NCBI RefSeq assembly: GCF_964340395.1
Contig: NC_135569.1
Span: forward strand, 15,153,019 to 15,217,018
Source of the DNA: Glandiceps talaboti
Taxonomy: Eukaryota; Hemichordata; Enteropneusta; Spengelidae
Length of the DNA stretch: 64,000 nt
Direction of reading: 5' to 3'
In this document: piece after piece, positions 60,601-64,000 of the stretch
Numbering within the stretch: position 1 is the stretch's first letter
Layout: every line of letters starts with the position of its first letter
Translations under genes and position numbers: made by a program
The notes under the pieces: model-generated
Databases searched by the model: none
Told to the model about the DNA's origin: nothing
Seen by the model: the letters and a program-made list of their open reading frames with translations, nothing else

Positions 60601-62743
60601 AATACACCTACTTTTCTCATTCCAACACCCACACAAGTACCAATGTATATAATAATAATCACACATATTTATATTAAAGACTGATTCACACACAGTGTAT
60701 TGTACACCCATGATGCTTTCATGAATCACTGGTACTGTCCGTACACAAAGCTGTACTGAGATGTGATGTATATGTTACCAATCGTCATTGTTTAGTTTAG
60801 CCATTTTAAATGAATAAACAAATGAATCAATTCTATACTGAAATCTTTCATTCAATGTCTTCAAATGAATCAACAAAAATTGTTCACACCATAAACACGC
60901 CAAAGAACTTTTGTCCAGGGCTGGTGAAAACATCATTGAAATGGATTAACTATAACTATAAGATGTGGGTACTTATATCAGAAATTTGGACATTTGCCAG
61001 ACTGGGTCTTCCCCCGATCCGATCATCCATGGCTTCATTCCATTACCTGATTTCATCATGGCTATTATTGTCAACATGTTTATCAATGCACAGATGACTG
61101 CATCCATCAGTCCTTGCCTGATAGCTGATGCCCCTCCCACCTCTTAAAAGTTGATAAACTTGCACAAAAATACAGCTTTTAAGTTTTAGAACACATTTCC
61201 TGCTAAAATTTGGGTGAGAAAAAAAGATGAAAGATTTAACGGTTCATTACATATGTAATATTGAAAACTTGATATGTCACAAGACATCCCTGCCCCCCCC
61301 CCCCCTAACTTTAATCATACTTACACATTTGAATGACACATTGTGCGGAAACCTTGAAGATTGGTCTGTTCCACTTCGTTGTATAGGTGGGGCAGATATC
61401 GGTCCCTGGCACCTGTCTGCAGACACTGGAAATTTCTCACCAAGGAAGGATCTGGATGGTGATAGATAATGTCTAACGTTTTTCCTGGCAATGCTTATTA
61501 GATTTCCGTCAATATCAATTCCCATGATACGGTTTGGTTCAAAGTCTCTTGCTACTGTTATTGTTACATGCCCAATATTACATCCAATGTCGAGTACATC
61601 TTTATTTTTGAACCAGTCCCTGCTAAAACATCTCAATCGCTCATCTCTTTCACTTTCGACGATTCTTTTCCCATAATATTGATTGTAATTGCCATATTTG
61701 AAAAGTTTTTCTCTTTCTCTTCCTTTGTGTTTTGGCAGTATTTTTTGTTCATTACTGGTTTGTCTCCGGACATGTTTTGGAGCCTGCTGGTCCTCTTTCG
61801 GTTGCAGTGAATCTGTCCTGAGTAAAGAACGACTCACTTTTGAGCTGGGGTCGAGTTTTCTTTTCCGCTGTCTACCTCTTGGTGATGTATCATCGAATGC
61901 ATCTAAAACTGGTGACACAATTTTGTCTGCTCGCTGGGTTTGTACTTGATCTTGACGATTATTTTGTTTGTTCAATTCCAAGTGAGTGGGAACTTCTCTT
62001 TCATTTTGATCACTTTTCTCAATTTCACTACTGTCACTTGTGAAATCAGAACTTCCATCTTTCTTTTGGGCATCGGTCTTCCGCCTGTGACTGAAGTGCC
62101 TTTTCTTTCTTTTGGTTCCAATTTTGGATGGTTCCGTAAAAGACGGTACTATCAGAACAGAATCGTCACCTTCTCCACATTTTAAGTTCAACGGATCTGT
62201 GATATCCTGTGGTATTATTACTGGTACAGAATCTTTATTACGAGACGGTGCTGGCGAGCAATACGGAGACACTATCGGCGCATTAGGGTCGCCAGTCACC
62301 AAGCTGTTCAGATTCAAAGGGTCGGAAATATTCCCCCCTAATAAAAATTTCATATTTTGAAAACTTCCTGCCGCAGTTCTCCGCCTCTTTCTCACCTGTT
62401 GCGGACTGCTAAACTTCGGAACTGTGTTGCTGTGATCACTGGGAGGCGGCAGACTGGTGCTATGGCGACGCTTCCTTGGCGGCCGCATACTAGTAGTTAG
62501 CGGGGAAATTTTCAGCTGAGCTGTATCACTGGAATTCTTTTGGGCATTTGAGTTCAGGTCCTTATTGTCTGTAACATCATCACCATGCTCTTCTTCATGC
62601 TGTTCACGTTTCATCTCGAATGACCTGGTACTAGTAGCAGCGCCACAATCTTGAATCGGAAATCCAACTTTTTCATGTGGACTTACTCCTGTCCTTATTA
62701 CTAGATTTGTAGTTTCCGGTCCTGGCTGTACGTCCGATGCCAT
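41554..62743 (-). CDS. MEPCE: MEPCE/Bin3-type 7SK snRNA methylphosphate capping enzyme (4 exons, 808 residues)
   Basis: This SAM-dependent methyltransferase puts a monomethyl cap on the 5' gamma-phosphate of 7SK RNA and stays in the 7SK snRNP with LARP7, which restrains P-TEFb in the nucleus. Exons (minus strand): 62743-61325, 45924-45706, 43318-43192, 42215-41554. All junctions are AG/GT and in phase; total 2427 nt. The N-terminal half is disordered and basic, with the family motif [16 protein letters not shown] (133-148) and a second DPLNL (183-187). The catalytic domain starts at [11 protein letters not shown] (350-360); SAM motif I is [11 protein letters not shown] (383-393), followed by GIDID (408-412). 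[14 protein letters not shown] (496-509), LEPQSW (532-537), LKPEQF and GFRRPILMF complete the Bin3 domain. Vertebrate MEPCE ends a few residues after the last motif. Here a tail of about 200 residues follows, containing a 13-residue Lys/Glu/Asp/His repeat. Confidence 0.95.
41617..42081 (-). repeat. MEPCE: Coding 78-bp (2 x 39 bp) tandem repeat in MEPCE exon 4
   Basis: Five good 78-bp units plus a degenerate sixth encode the 26-residue protein repeat. All indels are multiples of three, so the frame has been kept. The opposite strand is also open by chance. Confidence 0.93.
42385..42600 (-). repeat. Dispersed repeat: single-unit relative of the 29-bp minisatellite locus
   Basis: cacactttgcccaaatatgg followed by gcacactcatcaatattc, caatatcttgac and ttttgagcattaaataatgt parallels 9540-9660. 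Here the 29-bp unit is present once. It lies in MEPCE intron 3's upstream flank, just outside exon 4. Confidence 0.8.
42601..42677. mobile_element. Short hAT-like TIR remnant
   Basis: Left cagggcttgaaattaac, right gttcatttcaagccttg: inverted ends of the 8381-8690 family with most of the interior deleted. It interrupts the dispersed repeat that continues at about 42686 (acgggcccttctaa, as at 9776). Confidence 0.65.
43013..43190 (-). repeat. Duplication of the MEPCE intron 3 donor region with (ATGT)n
   Basis: The intronic donor sequence gtaggttttacatac occurs at the true junction (GT at 43191-43190) and 61 bp further in (43130-43129). Each copy is followed by attagaatt and cttactcagactggtt words. 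The second copy has expanded a CATA tract (43047-43122). Confidence 0.85.
43192..43318 (-). CDS. MEPCE: MEPCE exon 3 (residues 547-588 plus one base)
   Basis: The acceptor is ccattcacag and the donor is ccaaag/gtaggt. It reads [20 protein letters not shown] and then [20 protein letters not shown]. The LKPEQF and GF motifs match the family. The intron side of its donor is duplicated 61 bp further into the intron. Confidence 0.95.
43750..44077 (-). mobile_element. Foldback MITE, family B copy 2
   Basis: Inverted copy of 7744-8065. The palindrome core at 43928-44077 has arms ttcttcattcagc and gctgaatgaagaa; outer words acatcacaacaatgcac and ctacatcactggttctg. Confidence 0.75.
44291..45405. mobile_element. 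1.1-kb non-autonomous TIR element, hAT-like, copy 1
   Basis: Perfect 11-bp inverted termini CAGTGTTCTCC and GGAGAACACTG. Just inside the left end are four copies of ccgcccctctgttt. TAACT flanks both ends (5 bp), shorter than the usual 8-bp hAT duplication. The interior has a CpG-rich block (44520-44870) but no transposase. Confidence 0.75.
45706..45924 (-). CDS. MEPCE: MEPCE exon 2 (residues 474-546)
   Basis: The acceptor is tttatcatttcag/tgt and the donor is ctcact/gtaagt. Its 73 codons read [20 protein letters not shown] and onward to SYAKKKKLT. It carries the [10 protein letters not shown] and [13 protein letters not shown] motifs of the Bin3 family. Confidence 0.96.
46018..46415. repeat. 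63-bp minisatellite, about 6.5 copies
   Basis: Unit contains cagcctaggtgggccaacta, ctacctgatcaatttaaaac and ctcaaacacttacagacatc. Stray parts recur at about 46769-46840. Confidence 0.92.
46868..47929. mobile_element. 1.06-kb non-autonomous TIR element, hAT-like, copy 2
   Basis: The same 11-bp termini as 44291-45405, and the same plan: a GC-rich subterminal repeat, here three copies of gccgtgacgctt, then a CpG-rich interior with YY1- and CRE-like sites at 47511-47531. TACATG flanks both ends. Interior sequence is only weakly like copy 1. Confidence 0.72.
47511..47531 (+). promoter_or_regulatory. YY1-like and CRE-like motif pair inside the hAT-like element
   Basis: AATATGGCGGC (YY1 consensus-like) lies three bases from a full palindromic TGACGTCA. 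This pairing is typical of TATA-less promoters, so it may be a relic of the transposon's own promoter. Confidence 0.4.
48206..48401 (+). mobile_element. Family B element, copy 3 (truncated)
   Basis: Shares ttcttcggtccgccaaggaa, gttttgactcgtattt and accagtgacatagac with 7744-8065. The second palindrome arm is degraded. Confidence 0.65.
48645..48690. repeat. (CA)n microsatellite
   Basis: cgcacg/cacgca units followed by about 15 CA units. Confidence 0.95.
49195..49540 (+). mobile_element. TTAGGCC-family TIR element, copy 4
   Basis: Starts taaggcctaaaaacattg and shares tgacatcaacttaaaaagac, ttccaatctgtaatgg and ggaaaacaacggaaaac with 13511-13885 in the same orientation. Confidence 0.8.
49985..50370. 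repeat. 29-bp minisatellite carrying POU octamer motifs, 13 copies
   Basis: Unit tcagaaaacatgcaaattca plus aaggttcaa. Nine of the 13 units keep the exact octamer ATGCAAAT; the others read acgcaaat, gtgcaaat, atgtaaat or atacaaat. The 29-bp period opens all frames, so the long ORF here is not a gene. Confidence 0.93.
51728..51906. mobile_element. 179-bp hAT-type MITE with 8-bp target-site duplication
   Basis: Perfect 11-bp inverted termini CAGTGTGCCCT and AGGGCACACTG, and exact flanking AATGGAAG at 51720-51727 and 51907-51914. The 8-bp duplication and CAGNG termini fit hAT. A diverged relative lies at 55805-55975. Confidence 0.88.
52752..53310. repeat. 54-bp minisatellite, 10 copies
   Basis: Unit contains tgtcctggactactgctaat, ttggtagtctagatacaatg and tttagtagtcta. 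Two or three spacings are longer by an inserted acatgta-like word. Confidence 0.94.
54005..54110. repeat. Dispersed repeat related to 56880-57155
   Basis: Shares gtatttgcact and atgcaaatgatatgcaaat with the tandem pair downstream. Confidence 0.6.
55805..55975. mobile_element. Diverged hAT-type MITE
   Basis: Termini CAGTGTACCCT and GTACACTG; the interior matches 51728-51906 (gtgatgactcacaagaaa, cacacaacaacaaaattt). Target-site duplication not visible. Confidence 0.72.
56880..57155. repeat. Tandem duplication, about 130-bp offset
   Basis: Two copies of ttgcaccactgagcatacat, ggtatttgcacttcatgcat and atgcaaatgatatgcaaat, followed by tgttgtacac and acatgtacact. Confidence 0.85.
57611..57975. mobile_element. 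365-bp TIR element, TTAGGCC ends
   Basis: About 35-bp inverted ends: taggccaaaaaaaaatatat then ctggttctggtcag, and their complement at 57940-57975. The outermost bases match the TTAGGCC family, but the inner sequence differs. Confidence 0.82.
59625..60120. repeat. Tandem duplication, about 355-bp offset
   Basis: gaattgtagcgtttgcttcc, agttaaacat, aacagaagaaaa and the ctcaaaat...attattgcag run recur at 59630-59760 and 59986-60112. Small ORFs on both strands come from the duplication and are not supported as genes. Confidence 0.85.
61293..61305 (-). promoter_or_regulatory. 13-G run near the MEPCE intron 1 donor
   Basis: On the transcribed strand thirteen G begin about 19 nt after the GTAAGT donor. 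Intronic G runs close to donors are known hnRNP H/F-type splicing enhancers; function here is inference. Confidence 0.35.
61325..62743 (-). CDS. MEPCE: MEPCE exon 1 (residues 1-473)
   Basis: Starts at [10 protein letters not shown], the first ATG of a 488-codon frame, and ends TTCAAATGT/GTAAGT (phase 0). It contains the disordered N-terminus with basic runs ([28 protein letters not shown]), the two DPLNL motifs, the RNA/cap-binding NYxxYYG motif and the SAM-binding motif. Confidence 0.96.
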
Positions 62744-64000
62744 ACTTGTACAACCACTACCACCTCAAACCAACGTCCATAAAAACCGCAAATGTCTAGC
62801 GACGTTCGCGAAACGTGGTATTATCGGAATGTAAACAATAGCGCAACAAGTCCAGTAAACGGGGTCACGGCTCCAACTCTCATGTGATTAGCATAAATAT
62901 GCATAATTCATGAACGACCACCAGCAATGCCCTCGTTTGTACACAAGGCTCAGGTCCGTTTTCGTCTTAATTTACGTCTTCTCTGAAGCAATAATTCCAG
63001 TTTGCCTCCAAATACTGTCGAATCTAGTCAAGATGAACCTGTTTGCTGTAAATAGATGTGATATAACAAGAAGGTATTCAAATATTAGGCAAAGTTTTGG
63101 AGGTCTTCCTCACACGTCAACGTGCAAGTTACGAATGATTTTTACGGCGCTTGCGTCGACTGTGCTTGGAACTCTGGGTCCACCTCTTTCTAGATCCTAT
63201 TATGCATTCAAAATGGCAGTCACAACAGAGTTCAAGTTTCGATCATATTTTCGTGTATGCATAACAAATCATCGTTATTTTGAGCCATACTCGACATAAG
63301 CTAAATTTTCGTAAAGCAAGACGTTTAAAAAATTACGACTTCCTGTGGCATTCCGCTTTGGTTTATTACTCCGCCAATGTGGAGAAAAGCTCTTTGCAAC
63401 AAATTAACCAAATTATGTGTCAAAATATTGTTCAAATCTCTTCTTCTCAAATCAGTATTTCTCGACGAATGATTAATGCTTTTGAAAGGAAAAGGTTAAT
63501 AAATTTGAACGTTTCATCCAATGGAAAAGTTCATAAACCATTTTTAACTTTGTTTATTTCAAACATGAAGTCATGAAACACACATAGGTTCATTTGTCAG
63601 AAAGGGCGCCAAAATGAAGCAGACGACAGCTTACGAATACGTCATCATCAGTTGCAGACGGCAGTCACCATCGATCCTACCTACGTAACGTAAAAGCGGC
63701 ACAAAAAAAGTTTACTGTATGCGTTTGTGTTCGTCTTCCAATTTCTATGACCAAACCAGTTTACCCTTTAAAACTGAATGTTGGAACATTTATGTAAAAG
63801 CTAGGTGAGTAGTTATAGCAATCGTTCAACTTCAAAATTATGTAAATTATGGTACCTGAAATTTGTGATAAAATGTCTTGTCTTGACTCACCGTAGCATT
63901 CATTATGTTGATAGTAATGATACTTTTGAAATCCAAGATCAGTGAAGTTGAGACCAAAGAAATACTAGATTAATAAATAGTATCTAAAACAAATTAGATA
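62744..64000. other. MEPCE upstream region
   Basis: 62744-62900 is the likely promoter and 5' UTR of MEPCE. It is CpG-richer than the surroundings and without a TATA box. A weak divergent ORF lies at 63033-63299. The remainder is unassigned. Confidence 0.5.
63033..63299 (+). CDS. Doubtful divergent ORF, 88 residues
   Basis: Starts MNLFAVNRCDITRRYSNIRQ with A at -3. It is basic, nearly free of acidic residues at the N-terminus, and has a hydrophobic stretch (MIFTALASTVLGTLG). It could be the first exon of a gene sharing a bidirectional promoter with MEPCE, with a mitochondrial-type leader. I recognise no family, and a chance ORF is at least as likely. Confidence 0.18.
   Translation: MNLFAVNRCDITRRYSNIRQSFGGLPHTSTCKLRMIFTALASTVLGTLGPPLSRSYYAFKMAVTTEFKFRSYFRVCITNHRYFEPYST

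Larger units (their letters stand above)
45925..61324 (-). other. MEPCE: MEPCE intron 1 (15.4 kb)
   Basis: No exon seen inside. Besides the repeats listed separately, 50420-51590, 53400-53980, 57160-57600, 57980-59600 and 60130-61290 show no recognisable structure. Repeated acatgtacatgt-like words are frequent throughout. Confidence 0.8.

Noticed and set aside
63280-63576. 98-codon plus-strand frame near the right edge
   Set aside because: No ATG start, no recognised family, no clear splice sites; AT-rich chance frame remains likely.

Overview
This is nuclear DNA of an animal, not a prokaryote. Both recognisable genes are broken by canonical GT-AG introns, the background is AT-rich, and microsatellites, minisatellites and short terminal-inverted-repeat (TIR) elements fill the introns and spacers. 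The two recognised genes are conserved animal genes (TTI1 and MEPCE). The many small introns and the very high load of TATG, GACA, GA and CA repeats suggest a marine invertebrate, such as a non-vertebrate deuterostome or a lophotrochozoan. I cannot place it more closely from the sequence alone.

Layout. (1) 1-12985, plus strand: the 3' part of TTI1, a HEAT-repeat subunit of the TELO2-TTI1-TTI2 cochaperone. Eleven coding exons (about 410 residues) run to a stop at 12346, with a poly(A) signal at 12961; the 5' part lies outside the window. (2) 12986-17880: spacer made of TIR elements and compound microsatellites. (3) 17881-33056, plus strand: a predicted two-exon gene for a small secreted precursor of 163 residues. 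A signal-peptide exon and a 140-residue exon are separated by a 14.7-kb repeat-filled intron; I do not recognise the family. (4) 33057-41553: spacer with foldback and TIR elements. (5) 41554-62743, minus strand: a complete MEPCE/Bin3-type 7SK snRNA 5' capping methyltransferase of four exons and 808 residues, with a 15.4-kb first intron. Its last exon adds an unusual C-terminal tail of about 200 residues built of Lys/Glu/Asp/His-rich 13-residue repeats. (6) 62744-64000: the MEPCE upstream region, with a weak divergent ORF.

TTI1 supports maturation of PIKK kinases; MEPCE caps and stabilises 7SK RNA, which controls P-TEFb. Nothing in the window shows that the three genes act in one pathway.

The most interesting signals are these: the repeat-built MEPCE tail; the unrecognised secretory precursor ending in a two-cysteine segment; a recurring pattern in which sequence at an exon-intron junction is duplicated into the downstream intron, sometimes expanded into a minisatellite carrying decoy 5' splice sites; and several non-autonomous DNA-transposon families, two with clean target-site duplications.
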